Source of the DNA: Chryseomicrobium aureum | GTDB taxonomy: Bacteria; Bacillota; Bacilli; Bacillales_A; Planococcaceae | Direction: 5' to 3' | Assembly: GCF_016909155.1 (NCBI RefSeq) | Contig: NZ_JAFBFG010000006.1 | Span: 38,099-102,098 of the forward strand | DNA length: 64,000 nucleotides | Shown here: piece after piece, positions 32,373 through 41,441 of the stretch | Layout of the letters: every line of letters starts with the position of its first letter | Position numbering within the stretch: the stretch's first letter is position 1 | The notes under the pieces: generated by a model | Database searches by the model: none | Told to the model about the DNA's origin: nothing | Seen by the model: only the letters and a program-made list of their open reading frames with translations | Position numbers and translations under genes: made by a program

Positions 32373-32967
32373 TCAAGATCTACCTGTTGAGAAAATCTTA
32401 GAAGAAGCGTTGGAAGCAGGTATTACAGAATTTCAGCTGAGAGAGAAGGGGCCGCATGCCAAGTCTGGTAAAGCGTTACTTGAACTAGCACTCAACTGCA
32501 AGGAGTTATGTGCGCGTCACGATGTCCCTTTTTTCATAAATGATGATGTGGAGTTGTGTATAACAAGCGATGCAGATGGTCTTCATATCGGACAAGACGA
32601 TGGGTCTGTAAAAGCTGCTCGTCTGCAAATTGGACCGAACCGGAAGCTCGGCGTATCCGTTCATACTCTTGAACAAGCCATTCGAGCTGTGCAAGAGGGG
32701 GCTGATTATTTAGGAATTGGTCCTGTCTTTGCAACTAACTCGAAAGCGGATGCCCGTCCCCCGTCAGGTGTTTCAGTAATTCAAGAGGTACATGCTTTGT
32801 ACCCGGACGTCCCAATCGTAGGTATTGGGGGCATCACCGAAGACAATGCCCATGTGGTGTGGGAAGCGGGAGCAACAGGTATAGCTGTGATTTCTGCGAT
32901 TGCAGGCTCGACAAATCGTAAAGAGACCATTGCTCAGTTCAAGAAAGGAAGTGCCGTATGGAATTGA
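32332..32967 (+). CDS. thiE: Thiamine-phosphate synthase ThiE
   Basis: 211 residues. The TIM-barrel motifs ITEFQLREKG (about 30), INDDVELCITSDADGLHIGQ (about 71-90), YLGIGPVFATNSKADA and the C-terminal VGIGGITEDN and AVISAI are standard for ThiE, which joins HMP-PP and thiazole-P. ATG 32332 is preceded by GGAGAGGAGGAG; the frame upstream belongs to thiD read out of frame. It ends in the overlap with the thiW start. Confidence 0.95.
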   Translation: MHRHLYFIMGTSDNQDLPVEKILEEALEAGITEFQLREKGPHAKSGKALLELALNCKELCARHDVPFFINDDVELCITSDADGLHIGQDDGSVKAARLQIGPNRKLGVSVHTLEQAIRAVQEGADYLGIGPVFATNSKADARPPSGVSVIQEVHALYPDVPIVGIGGITEDNAHVVWEAGATGIAVISAIAGSTNRKETIAQFKKGSAVWN

Positions 32968-33446
32968 AACGATTGACGCAAATGGCGATGTTGAGCGCGC
33001 TTGGGGTCTTAGGTTCTCTGTTTATCTGGATACCACTTGGTGTGGCCAAAGCCTTTCCGGTACAACACGCTATTAATGTGATTTCTGCCGTGCTATTTGG
33101 ACCAGTGGGAGCTGGCGTTGTGGCACTTGTGACAGCGTTGATTCGTATTTTTACTGGGACCGGCTCACTCTTAGCGATTCCAGGAAGTGTTTTAGGAGCT
33201 GTACTAGCGGGGCTACTCTACCGTTATACACGACGTATTGGTTTTGCAGCTATCGGAGAGTTTGTAGGGACAGGAGTGTTAGCCTCATTAGTAGCTGTCC
33301 CATACGCGGCTATTTTTATGGGCACACAAGTCGGAGCATTCTTCTTCATGCCAGGATTTATGGCGTCGAGCGCGACGGGAGCCATTTTAGGCCTGGTCAT
33401 CTGGCATTTTTTAGAGAGGTCAAAGGTGGCATTACCTGTGAATTAA
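32958..33446 (+). CDS. thiW: Energy-coupling factor S component ThiW
   Basis: 162 residues, about five membrane helices, with AKAFPVQHAINVISAVLFGPVG (residues about 29-50) in the pattern of ThiW. It is the substrate-capture subunit of an ECF transporter, predicted for hydroxyethylthiazole because ThiW co-occurs with thiazole salvage. The ATG overlaps thiE by 10 bp. It needs a shared EcfAA'T module encoded elsewhere. It ends the TPP-controlled operon; note that no thiazole synthesis gene is present, so this is a salvage operon. Confidence 0.88.
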   Translation: MELKRLTQMAMLSALGVLGSLFIWIPLGVAKAFPVQHAINVISAVLFGPVGAGVVALVTALIRIFTGTGSLLAIPGSVLGAVLAGLLYRYTRRIGFAAIGEFVGTGVLASLVAVPYAAIFMGTQVGAFFFMPGFMASSATGAILGLVIWHFLERSKVALPVN

Positions 33447-33450
33447 ACTA

Positions 33451-33481
33451 AAAACCACTTCGCAAGCACGAAGTGGTTTTT
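33451..33481. terminator. Bidirectional terminator between thiW and cdd
   Basis: AAAACCACTTCG and CGAAGTGGTTTT are near-perfect inverted arms around a short loop, with A-run and T-run flanks on both strands. Confidence 0.9.
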
Positions 33482-33485
33482 GGTA

Positions 33486-33884
33486 TTACATATCTAAATC
33501 CGTAAACGCCATTGGCAGTAGTTCTTTTAACGCCAATGTGTAAATTTCATTTTTATCATTCGTTAAGTGGACCGGCATTTCGGGCTCGAAGAATTCTGCC
33601 ATGACTTGACGACAGATACTGCACGGTGGAAGGAAGTCTTCCGTATTTCCATTCACCGCAATCTCCGCAAAATCACCTTTTTTATAGCCTTCCGTAATCG
33701 CTGTGAAAATTGCAGTACGCTCCGCACAGTTTGTTGCTCCGAACGAGACATTCTCAACATTCACGCCAGTAAATACACGGCCATCTTTCATTAAAAGCGC
33801 AGCGCCAACAGGAAACTTCGAATACGGTGCATAAGCGCGCTCTTTGATTTCACGTGCTTGACTAACTAATTGTTCTTTATTCAT
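33486..33884 (-). CDS. cdd: Cytidine deaminase
   Basis: 132 residues. The zinc site is complete: NCAERTAIF (about 52-60, Cys and catalytic Glu) and PPCSICRQVMAEF (about 85-97, two Cys). SKFPVGAALL near residue 22 is the substrate loop. It converts cytidine and deoxycytidine to uridine forms. ATG 33884 follows GAGAGGGATGATTGG; a longer frame to 33920 is possible but has no homology. Monocistronic. Confidence 0.95.
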   Translation of the reverse strand: MNKEQLVSQAREIKERAYAPYSKFPVGAALLMKDGRVFTGVNVENVSFGATNCAERTAIFTAITEGYKKGDFAEIAVNGNTEDFLPPCSICRQVMAEFFEPEMPVHLTNDKNEIYTLALKELLPMAFTDLDM

Positions 33885-33992
33885 CCAATCATCCCTCTCA
33901 CGAAAAATGAACTTTCTCAAGTTCCCTGTCGATTTTTCTGAAAATGGGCAGGAAGACTAGTATACATTGTTTTGAAAGCGGATGCAACAAAC

Positions 33993-34616
33993 TTAGTGTG
34001 CAACAAGGTTACGCATTGCCTCTATCCCATAACGATCTACAAACTTAGACAAAGGCTCTCTTTTTTTCCCTTGTGCGGCATACAAATCTAATACTCGATC
34101 TATAGCCATATAAAGTTTGTCAGGAGAAGCCCCCTCTATTAGAATCTGACCAAGTTGAGCATCAATCCCTTTTGCTTTACCACCTGCATACAAAGAATAA
34201 GTCTCTTTTATTTTCATCACTCCAATGTCATTTGTACGAGGTTCACCGCAACCAACCGCACACCCTGTGTAGGCGGCTCGAACTGTAAATGGCATTGGCC
34301 GTCCAGCTATCCGGTTATTGATTTCTTTCGCTACAGGCATGCCTTCTTGCTCCGAACCTTTACAAAAATTACAGGTGCGTAAACTCTTTACAAAATTCCC
34401 TACAGGATAAACTGATAATCCCGCGTCCTCGAATGCTGTAAGGGCGGCATCCACTTTTGCTTGAGGAATATCAATATAGAGCTGCTGGAAGGTAGTCAGT
34501 TCAAGCTCGTCTTTTTCATCCATAAACGATGTCAGCACTAAAAGTTGTTTTCCCGTTAATTTTGAACCGAATCCAATCCCACCGTTTACAGCGAATCTTT
34601 GCTTCTCAACTGTCAT
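33993..34616 (-). CDS. Short siroheme-type nitrite/sulfite reductase domain protein
   Basis: 207 residues. The N-terminal ferredoxin-like half-domain (KLTGKQLLVL to about residue 75) and the cysteine pairs TCNFCKG (about 82-88) and GCAVGCGEPRTNDIGV (about 117-132) resemble the 4Fe-4S/siroheme site of the NirB/CysI superfamily. The first pair is CxxC where full enzymes usually have a wider C-x5-C spacing. Full-length reductases are about twice as long, so this is a half-size relative; its electron donor and substrate are unknown. Related short proteins are common in Bacillales. Start ATG has GGAGGTGGAAG. Confidence 0.7.
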   Translation of the reverse strand: MTVEKQRFAVNGGIGFGSKLTGKQLLVLTSFMDEKDELELTTFQQLYIDIPQAKVDAALTAFEDAGLSVYPVGNFVKSLRTCNFCKGSEQEGMPVAKEINNRIAGRPMPFTVRAAYTGCAVGCGEPRTNDIGVMKIKETYSLYAGGKAKGIDAQLGQILIEGASPDKLYMAIDRVLDLYAAQGKKREPLSKFVDRYGIEAMRNLVAH

Positions 34617-34799
34617 TCGCTTCCACCTCCATCTACTTTTACGATTTTCTCCATTCTAATGATACTATACTAACGGGGGGTATGAAAAGAGCGTGTCATT
34701 TGGTTCATTTTTCCCCAAATCATCATTCCTCGCTTTTTTATTAGAGAAATGAAATTTATACTAAACATACATGTGCATGAAGGAGTGGAAAAGGCTTCA

Positions 34800-35372
34800 A
34801 TGACAGACTCACTACTAGCGTTACTTACTGAACCGAGCATATGGACGGCACTTGTCGCATTTATGACCGTCATTGTAGTCTCAATGGTTCCGGTTTTACC
34901 GCTCCCACTTCTATATGGGACAATCGGATTTACCTTTCCTGTGGGAATAGGTCTTCCCATCAATGTATTCGGATCCCTGCTTGGGACATTTTTGATCTTT
35001 AGTGCGATTCGCTACCTATTTCATAAAAAAGCCGCTATGTACGTGGTACGCCATGATCGAGCACGCCGCTTATTTACGCAGATGGGAAAGAACGGCTTTC
35101 AAGTAATTTTAATCGCTCGATTGATTCCGGTGGTCCCATCACTGCTCGTGAATGTTGTCGGTGCATTGTCCACAATCAAGATGACACCATTTTTACTAGC
35201 GACGGCCATTGGAAAACTGCCACTTATCACACTCTATACAGTTGCGGGGAACCAAGTAGATATCTATACATGGCAATCTATCCTTGCGCTACTCATCTAT
35301 ACTTTTGTATTGCTCGTTCTCGCCAACTTTGTTCAAAAGAAATGGCGTTTGACCTCTACACCTATCCGATAA
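34800..35372 (+). CDS. TVP38/TMEM64 (DedA-like) membrane protein
   Basis: 190 residues with four or five membrane helices. The re-entrant loop FPVGIGLPINVFGSLLGT (about 44-61) and the family motif FQVILIARLIPVVPSLLVN (about 101-119) mark the VTT/SNARE-associated family, implicated in lipid scrambling or transport. The ATG at 34800 follows AAAAGG closely; an in-frame ATG at 34749 could add 17 residues. It lies 13 bp before the murE-like gene, probably same operon. Confidence 0.8.
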   Translation: MTDSLLALLTEPSIWTALVAFMTVIVVSMVPVLPLPLLYGTIGFTFPVGIGLPINVFGSLLGTFLIFSAIRYLFHKKAAMYVVRHDRARRLFTQMGKNGFQVILIARLIPVVPSLLVNVVGALSTIKMTPFLLATAIGKLPLITLYTVAGNQVDIYTWQSILALLIYTFVLLVLANFVQKKWRLTSTPIR

Positions 35373-35385
35373 AGGAGTCGAATTT

Positions 35386-36753
35386 ATGCTGCTAGATGAA
35401 TTACTTGCACCCCTATCACAAGACCCTTTACCTAAAATAGAACTAACAGGAATTGAAACAAATTCGCTGAAGGTTCGCCCGGGAGATGTATTTTTTGCAC
35501 TGACGGGCCATGTTTTTGATGGCCATGCCTATATAGAAGATGCAATTGAACGAGGGGCTGTTGCGATCGTTGGTACAAAACCACTAACGTCCCTCAAAGT
35601 TCCATACATACAAGTCAAAGATTCTCGCAAAGCTGTGGCGATTGCTGCGAAGCGCTATTATAACAATCCGTCTGCAACCAAAACCGTTATCGGCATCACC
35701 GGCACGAATGGGAAGACGACCACTTCATTTTATTTAAAAGAAATGCTTGAGAAGGCGGGGAAAAAGTGCGCACTTTTCGGGACTGTACAATACATCATCA
35801 ATGGACAAGAATTGCCGTCTCCGAATACGACTCCAGACAGCCTAAATTTTCAGCGTATGCTGCATGAAAGTCAAGATGATGTGGTGATCATGGAAGTATC
35901 CTCGCATGGCATTGACCAACTGCGGATTGAAGGAATCGAATTCGATTTTGCTGTATTCACAAATCTTGATCAAGACCATTTGGATTATCACGGCACAATG
36001 GAAGAGTACTTTCAAGTCAAAGCGAAGCTCTTTGATCAGCTAAAGCCGGCTGGTGTAGCGGTTGTTTGGACGGAAGGTTACTGGGGGCGTCGTATAGCAG
36101 AGAAACTTGAACATGAGTCTCATCACGTACTCGAGCTTTCCAAAGATGCTGTCGCACGTTTTGCAGATAGTAACATTCCATTTCACAATCAAATTAATGC
36201 GGTGCTCGCTGCTGCAATCGCTAAAAAGATGATTGTAGAAGAACAGGTTGTCGAGAGAGTCATTAAAGAGTTTTCAGGCGTTCCGGGAAGATTTGAAGTC
36301 ATTCATGTATCAGGAAATCGACATGTCGTGATTGATTATGCGCACACAGCAGATGCCTTCACGCAAGTACTAGCCAGTGTCCGTAAGCTTGCAAAAGGCC
36401 AAGTGATTCATGTCTTTGGTTTTCGAGGAGGGCGAGATGAAACAAAGCGACAGGCAATGATTGAAGCATCTGAAAAGGGGAGTGACATTCAGATATTGAC
36501 CTTCGATGATTTGAACGGACTACCTGTTCAAGATATGCGCAACCAACTTACAAAATTAAAGTTTACGGGTATACGTATCGATGACCGGACGAAAGCGATT
36601 GCCTATGCACTTGAGCAAGCATGCTCTGGTGATTGGGTTGTCATCACTGGAAAAGGGAATGAACTGTACCGTGATCTTTACTCGGCACCTTGTCAAACAG
36701 ATAACGAGACTGTTGACTGGTATTTCAAAAGAGAAAAAAGTAACTCAATTTAA
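35386..36753 (+). CDS. MurE-like UDP-MurNAc-tripeptide ligase paralogue
   Basis: 455 residues. The N-terminal substrate domain (IETNSLKVRPGDVFFALTG), ATP-binding IGITGTNGKTTTS (about 103-115), the DHLDYHGTMEEYFQVKAKLF motif (about 198-217) and the FSGVPGRFEVI and IDYAHTADAF segments are Mur ligase hallmarks. Where mDAP-adding MurE has the DNPR motif this has FDDLNGL (about 373), so amino-acid preference may differ. It is shorter than typical MurE (about 490). It is not in a cell-division cluster but follows a TVP38-like gene, so it is probably a second, specialised MurE. The ATG follows AAAGGAGTCG. Confidence 0.8.
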   Translation: MLLDELLAPLSQDPLPKIELTGIETNSLKVRPGDVFFALTGHVFDGHAYIEDAIERGAVAIVGTKPLTSLKVPYIQVKDSRKAVAIAAKRYYNNPSATKTVIGITGTNGKTTTSFYLKEMLEKAGKKCALFGTVQYIINGQELPSPNTTPDSLNFQRMLHESQDDVVIMEVSSHGIDQLRIEGIEFDFAVFTNLDQDHLDYHGTMEEYFQVKAKLFDQLKPAGVAVVWTEGYWGRRIAEKLEHESHHVLELSKDAVARFADSNIPFHNQINAVLAAAIAKKMIVEEQVVERVIKEFSGVPGRFEVIHVSGNRHVVIDYAHTADAFTQVLASVRKLAKGQVIHVFGFRGGRDETKRQAMIEASEKGSDIQILTFDDLNGLPVQDMRNQLTKLKFTGIRIDDRTKAIAYALEQACSGDWVVITGKGNELYRDLYSAPCQTDNETVDWYFKREKSNSI

Positions 36754-36821
36754 TCATCTGCACAATTTTTTCATATTTTGTGGGTATGCTAAAAGAGACA
36801 AAGATAAAGGAGGCATTCCCA

Positions 36822-37409
36822 ATGAAAAAATATACTGGTTTCGCTACTGCCACACTCACGGTAGCTTTATTAGTAGCAGCTTGTGGAGATGCTACTGACG
36901 ACATGATGATGGATGAGTCACAAATGGAAGAGCATGGTGAGATGGGTCACGGAGAGATGGATCATGGTTCCATGAATCATTCGACAGATGGGTCCATTCC
37001 ATCTGGCTTACAAGAAGCTGAAAATCCAACATTTGCTGTTGGCGAAACAGCTCTTATAACAGATGCGCATATGGAAGGTATGGAAGGGGTAGAAGCTGAA
37101 ATCGTGGGCGCGTTTGAGACAACCATCTATACAGTCAGTTATACACCGACATCTGGAGGAGACCCGGTCGAAGATCATAAATGGGTTGTCCATGAAGAAT
37201 TAGAAGATGCTGGCGAAGCACCTCTAGAAGTGGGTACAGAAGTTACGCTCGATGCTGACCACATGGAGGGAATGGACGGTGCTACCGCTACCATTGATTC
37301 AGCTGAAGAAACAACGGTCTATATGGTAAACTATACGGATAAAGTAACTGGAGATGAAGTGACCAACCACAAGTGGGTCACAGAAAGTGAACTATCTCCT
37401 GTAAACTAA
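36822..37409 (+). CDS. YdhK/CopL-like lipoprotein with two DUF1541 domains
   Basis: 195 residues. It has a lipoprotein signal ALLVAACGD (lipobox Cys at about 20), a Met/His-rich stretch with MEEHGEMGHGEMDHG (about 33-47), and two DUF1541 copies (about 65-130 and 135-195), each with DAHMEGM/DADHMEGM and HKWV. This layout is that of Bacillus YdhK and of staphylococcal CopL, a surface copper-binding protein. The His/Met-rich segment supports copper binding, but that is inference. The ATG has AAAGGAGGCATTCCC. It stands before a two-component system gene pair and its own terminator. Confidence 0.85.
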   Translation: MKKYTGFATATLTVALLVAACGDATDDMMMDESQMEEHGEMGHGEMDHGSMNHSTDGSIPSGLQEAENPTFAVGETALITDAHMEGMEGVEAEIVGAFETTIYTVSYTPTSGGDPVEDHKWVVHEELEDAGEAPLEVGTEVTLDADHMEGMDGATATIDSAEETTVYMVNYTDKVTGDEVTNHKWVTESELSPVN

Positions 37410-37414
37410 CATCG

Positions 37415-37447
37415 TGAGAGTCTCTCCATCGTGGGGGGCTCTTTTTT
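37415..37447 (+). terminator. Intrinsic terminator, GU-rich stem
   Basis: GAGAGTCTCTCC and GTGGGGGGCTC can form a stem rich in G-U pairs followed by TTTTTT. It separates the CopL-like gene from the sensor kinase gene. Confidence 0.55.
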
Positions 37448-37465
37448 GCAAGGAGGAGGGGGAAA

Positions 37466-38827
37466 ATGAGCAAACTGTCCGTAAAATTGGCTGTGTGCTT
37501 TTTAGTGACAATCCTATTGTTAGAAGGCCTCTTGATGATGTATCTGCATCCAAATATCGAACAAGCACGATTGGATGAAGAGTATACGCGACAACTGGAT
37601 ACCGGCGCGAATCACCGGGAGGTTTTAGAAGATAATTTTTCTGAAGAGACCATCCATCATATCTTATTAATGGAGTCGCGCAATGACAGAGGTGTTGCAC
37701 TCTTGGATGAAGAGCAACAAATAGTCGATGCTTCTGGGCAGATTTCGGCGGAGTGGCAGCAAATCGCCTCGCGCTGGGATTTTTCTATGATTACTGAAGA
37801 TACGATTTTACAGAGAGAGTGGAGGGGCGAACCCTATTTAGTCAGTGCCCATCCATTTACTACAGAGACAGGGGAGTCCGGAACGCTTGTCATGCTACAG
37901 AGTACGTCAGCGATTCAAGCACTGATGGACACGTTAAACTTCCACTTTTTATTAGCAGGGGTAGGCAGTTTGCTTATTCTTGGCGTGATCTATTTGCTTG
38001 TGACACGCTTTTTGACGCAGCCTCTCAACCGGATGAAAGTTGCGACAGAAAAGTTAAGTAAAGGCAATTTCAATGTAGTGCTTCCAATTGAAAGTAAAGA
38101 TGAACTTGGAGAATTGGCAGCCTCTATTCAAAAGTTAGCACGAGACTTAGAACATCTTCAAAAAAATCGAACTGAATTTCTATCTTCCATTTCTCATGAA
38201 CTTCGTACACCGCTCACCTATTTGGCGGGTTATTCACAAGTAGCGATGCGACTAGATGTGCAGCCTGCTGAAAAACAGCGGTATCTAGAAATTATTCGGG
38301 AAGAAACCGTTCGACTGACTGCACTGATAGAGGATCTATTTGAATTAGCCAAGCTTGAAGATCCGAGTTTTCGCATCGTGAAAGAGCAAATTGAAATGGA
38401 GCCTTTTGTGCAGAGAATTTGTCAGCGATTGGCCCCATCATTTGAACAACAAAATAGTCACTTACTGTATACTACTGAACCTGGTGTGGTCACGTATGCA
38501 GACCCTCTGCGTCTTGAACAGATTTTAGTGAATTTGTTAGACAATGCTCGGCGGTATGGGGGGAAAGGAATAGATACTCAGATTCGCGTTCACCGGGAGG
38601 GGGCAAAGACGCGAATTGTAGTAATGGATCAAGGGCAAGGAATTGAGGAGAATGAGCGTGAGGCCATTTTTGACCGATTGTACCGGATCGAGAAATCAAG
38701 ATCTCGTTCGCATGGAGGGTCGGGTCTTGGTCTGTCTATTGTTAAAGAGCTGGTGGAGGCCCATGGTGGCTCTATTCAAGTGAACAGTGAATTAGGAAAA
38801 GGAACAATCTTCACTATTGTAATGTAA
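37466..38827 (+). CDS. Sensor histidine kinase
   Basis: 453 residues. One N-terminal helix (about 7-27), an extracellular sensor of about 135 residues, a second helix (about 160-182), then HAMP, the phosphoacceptor SSISHELRTPLTYL (His near 244), and the ATPase with NLLDNARRYGG (N box), DQGQGI (G1) and GGSGLGLSIVKELV (G2). It is an OmpR-class kinase similar to BaeS/YclK types. Its response regulator follows 12 bp downstream. The sensed signal is not readable; proximity to the CopL-like gene makes metal or envelope stress plausible. Confidence 0.92.
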   Translation: MSKLSVKLAVCFLVTILLLEGLLMMYLHPNIEQARLDEEYTRQLDTGANHREVLEDNFSEETIHHILLMESRNDRGVALLDEEQQIVDASGQISAEWQQIASRWDFSMITEDTILQREWRGEPYLVSAHPFTTETGESGTLVMLQSTSAIQALMDTLNFHFLLAGVGSLLILGVIYLLVTRFLTQPLNRMKVATEKLSKGNFNVVLPIESKDELGELAASIQKLARDLEHLQKNRTEFLSSISHELRTPLTYLAGYSQVAMRLDVQPAEKQRYLEIIREETVRLTALIEDLFELAKLEDPSFRIVKEQIEMEPFVQRICQRLAPSFEQQNSHLLYTTEPGVVTYADPLRLEQILVNLLDNARRYGGKGIDTQIRVHREGAKTRIVVMDQGQGIEENEREAIFDRLYRIEKSRSRSHGGSGLGLSIVKELVEAHGGSIQVNSELGKGTIFTIVM

Positions 38828-38839
38828 GAGGTGAGAGAG

Positions 38840-39523
38840 ATGAAAAAAATTTTACTTGTAGATGACGAACGGCGCATGGTCGAATTGGTCGAGTTGTTTT
38901 TAAAACCTCATGGGTTCGACTGTGTGAAAGTAATGAATGGGGCCGAAGCGCTTCATGTGATGCGTACGCAGACCATTCATCTCGTCATCTTAGATATTAT
39001 GATGCCGGGGATGGATGGGTTCGAAGTGTGTGCGGAGATTCGTAAGCTATCAACAGTACCAATCTTGATGTTAACTGCACGAGAAGGAAAAGAAGCGGTG
39101 GTCAAAGGGCTGACGCTTGGTGCGGACGATTATGTCACGAAGCCTTTTGATGAAGAAGAGTTGGTTGCTCGAGTCCTTGCCCTATTGAGGCGAGTTCCAG
39201 AGCCAGAGCCTGCAGGGATTGAAATAGATGGTATTCGACTCGATACAGAAAGTTACGCGCTCATTTGGGACAGCGGACATGTCCGGTTGACAATGAAAGA
39301 GTATCAATTGGTAGAAGCCCTTATGAAGCATCCCAAAAGAACGTATAGCCGTGAACAGTTGCTAGCCATAGCTTGGGATTATGCAACCCATACAGATCCA
39401 CGTACCGTAGATTCCCACATGCGTAATCTTCGGGATAAATTAAAAAAGGCAGAATTCCCAATCGATCAGTTCTTGGTAACTGTCTGGGGCATCGGGTATC
39501 GTTGGAAAGATGTTACCAAATAA
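38840..39523 (+). CDS. OmpR/PhoB-family response regulator
   Basis: 227 residues. Receiver domain: LVDDERRMVE, phosphoacceptor Asp in VILDIMMPGMDG (about 51), MLTAREG and YVTKPFDEEELVARV (Lys near 104). The C-terminal winged helix has RLTMKEYQLVEAL, YSREQLL and TVDSHMRNLRDKL. ATG 38840 has GAGGTGAGAG; a GTG at 38831 is also in frame. It is the partner of the kinase immediately upstream. The GACCCCTGGG hairpin follows it. Confidence 0.93.
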   Translation: MKKILLVDDERRMVELVELFLKPHGFDCVKVMNGAEALHVMRTQTIHLVILDIMMPGMDGFEVCAEIRKLSTVPILMLTAREGKEAVVKGLTLGADDYVTKPFDEEELVARVLALLRRVPEPEPAGIEIDGIRLDTESYALIWDSGHVRLTMKEYQLVEALMKHPKRTYSREQLLAIAWDYATHTDPRTVDSHMRNLRDKLKKAEFPIDQFLVTVWGIGYRWKDVTK

Positions 39524-39553
39524 GACCCCTGGGTTGAATCCCAGGGGTCATTT
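39524..39553. terminator. GACCCCTGGG hairpin, copy 3, bidirectional
   Basis: GACCCCTGGG and CCCAGGGGTC are exact inverted arms with a five-base loop, followed by ATTTA on this strand. It ends both the response regulator gene and the convergent guaC gene, and shares its arms with the hairpins at 194 and 18908. Confidence 0.8.
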
Positions 39554-39556
39554 AGT

Positions 39557-40540
39557 TTAATACACTTTATCTCCATTAAAGATAGAGTTTTTGACAACAA
39601 CATAGTCGACGTGACGGAGTGCGTCTAGTGTGTCGCCACCCGCGTACGAAATCGCTGATTGTAGGTCTTGTTCCATTTCTGTCAGTGTGTCTTGTAGTTT
39701 ACCTTTATGCTCGACAAACATTTTCTTCCCCTCGACGTTTTTACGTTCGCCTTTTTGGAATTCAGAAGCAGAACCAAAGTATTCCTTCACGACTTTCCCG
39801 TCGACTTCTTTCACTTCTCCTGGAGACTCGTCATGCCCTGCAAACAAAGACCCGATCATCACCATCGAAGCACCAAAACGAACAGATTTTGCAATATCGC
39901 CATGTGTACGGATTCCTCCGTCTGCAATGATTGGCTTTGTTGCAGCTTTTCCACACAGTCGAAGAGCAGCGAGCTGCCAGCCACCTGTGCCAAATCCTGT
40001 TTTGATTTTTGTGATACACACTTTTCCTGGTCCAATCCCAACCTTTGTTGCATCGGCGCCTGCATTTTCAAGTTCACGAACGGCTTCTGGTGTTCCGACA
40101 TTTCCTGCAATGACGAACGTTTCTGGAATATGCGACTTAATATGTTGAATCATCCGGATGACTGCATTCGAATGACCGTGTGCGATATCAATTGTAATGT
40201 AATCAGGAACAAGCCATTGTTGTTTCAATTCTTCAATAAACGTGTATTCTTCTGGCTTTACCCCAACACTGATCGATGTCACAAGTCCTTTTTCCTGCAT
40301 CCTCTCAATGAATGCTTTGCGTGCTTCCGGCTGGAAACGGTGCATGATGTAGAAGTACCCGTTCTCCGCTAAATACATAGCGATTTTTTCATCAATGATG
40401 GTCTGCATGTTTGCAGGCACGACAGGTAATCGGAACGTGTGGTTTCCAAATTGAATCGACGTATCACACTCTGACCGACTTTCAACGATACATTTATTTG
40501 GTACTAACTGAATATCTTCATAATCAAATACATTTTCCAT
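39557..40540 (-). CDS. guaC: GMP reductase
   Basis: 327 residues of the IMPDH/GMPR TIM barrel. The catalytic Cys loop is [18 protein letters not shown] (about 170-187), preceded by [14 protein letters not shown] and followed by [16 protein letters not shown]. Its length and the lack of CBS domains fit the GuaC2 class rather than IMPDH. It converts GMP to IMP with NADPH for purine balance. The ATG follows GGGGATGGAATGA. Monocistronic, convergent with the two-component system. Confidence 0.95.
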   Translation of the reverse strand: MENVFDYEDIQLVPNKCIVESRSECDTSIQFGNHTFRLPVVPANMQTIIDEKIAMYLAENGYFYIMHRFQPEARKAFIERMQEKGLVTSISVGVKPEEYTFIEELKQQWLVPDYITIDIAHGHSNAVIRMIQHIKSHIPETFVIAGNVGTPEAVRELENAGADATKVGIGPGKVCITKIKTGFGTGGWQLAALRLCGKAATKPIIADGGIRTHGDIAKSVRFGASMVMIGSLFAGHDESPGEVKEVDGKVVKEYFGSASEFQKGERKNVEGKKMFVEHKGKLQDTLTEMEQDLQSAISYAGGDTLDALRHVDYVVVKNSIFNGDKVY

Positions 40541-40733
40541 TCATTCCATCCCCTAAAAACGAATATTTTAATTTAAAACACTATTAATGTTCGTCCATTG
40601 AGTAATTTACAGCACTTTTTGGAAATTGTCAAAGGCTTATCTGTAGAATTTAAAATAAACCTGAAAATAATGATACTTATAGGAATGGAAATATGGTACA
40701 ACTGAGGTAGAGAGAGAAGGAGGCTGTTGCACC

Positions 40734-41441
40734 ATGGCATCACCTTTAAGAAGAGCAGCACGTGCGGCTTTTCCTGCGACCATTCCGATACTAGCCGGAT
40801 TCACGTTTTTAGGAGCGGCGTACGGAATCTATATGACTTCATTAGGGTTTCATCCGATCTTCCCGATTTTGATGAGCTTTTTTATTTTTGCAGGCTCCAT
40901 TGAATTTATTACAGCGAACCTTTTATTGATGGCGTTTGCTCCATTTCAAGCGTTTTTGCTAGCGATTATGGTGAATGCGCGCCACCTGTTCTATGGGCTA
41001 TCGATGCTCGAGAAATACCATTCTGTTGGGAAGAAGAAGTTGTATCTAATTTTCGGCATGTGTGATGAATCATTTTCTATAAATTATACAGCGAAGCCAG
41101 ATCCCACGATTGATAAAGGATGGTTCATGTTTTTTGTCACGCTCTACAATCACATGTATTGGGTGGGAGGTTCGACGATTGGGGCAGTACTGGGTCAATT
41201 CATCACATTCAATACAGATGGCCTGTTGTTCGTAATGACGGCTTTGTTTGTGGTGATTTTCTTAGAAAACTGGCTACAAGAAAAACGCCATACAAGTGCG
41301 ATGATTGGGCTGGTTGCATCCGTTGCTGCACTGATGATATTTGGCGCGAATCAGTTCGTCATTCCGGCGATGATCGGGATTTTGATAATTTTAATTGCTT
41401 TCCGGAAGCCGCTTGAGCGAAGGGAAGTGAAGCCGTTTTGA
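40734..41441 (+). CDS. azlC: AzlC-family branched-chain amino acid exporter subunit
   Basis: 235 residues, about seven membrane segments. [24 protein letters not shown] and the [15 protein letters not shown] and [15 protein letters not shown] motifs are characteristic of AzlC. With AzlD it exports branched-chain amino acids (or analogues such as azaleucine). The ATG follows GAAGGAGGCTGTTGCACC. Its stop overlaps the azlD start by 4 bp. Confidence 0.92.
   Translation: MASPLRRAARAAFPATIPILAGFTFLGAAYGIYMTSLGFHPIFPILMSFFIFAGSIEFITANLLLMAFAPFQAFLLAIMVNARHLFYGLSMLEKYHSVGKKKLYLIFGMCDESFSINYTAKPDPTIDKGWFMFFVTLYNHMYWVGGSTIGAVLGQFITFNTDGLLFVMTALFVVIFLENWLQEKRHTSAMIGLVASVAALMIFGANQFVIPAMIGILIILIAFRKPLERREVKPF

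Noticed and set aside
34749..34799. Longer start for the TVP38-like protein
   Set aside because: No ribosome binding site at 34749, and the extra residues are not part of the membrane domain; still possible.
39630..40372. Long plus-strand frames opposite guaC
   Set aside because: They are antisense shadows of a clear GMP reductase gene; no ribosome binding site or homology pattern.
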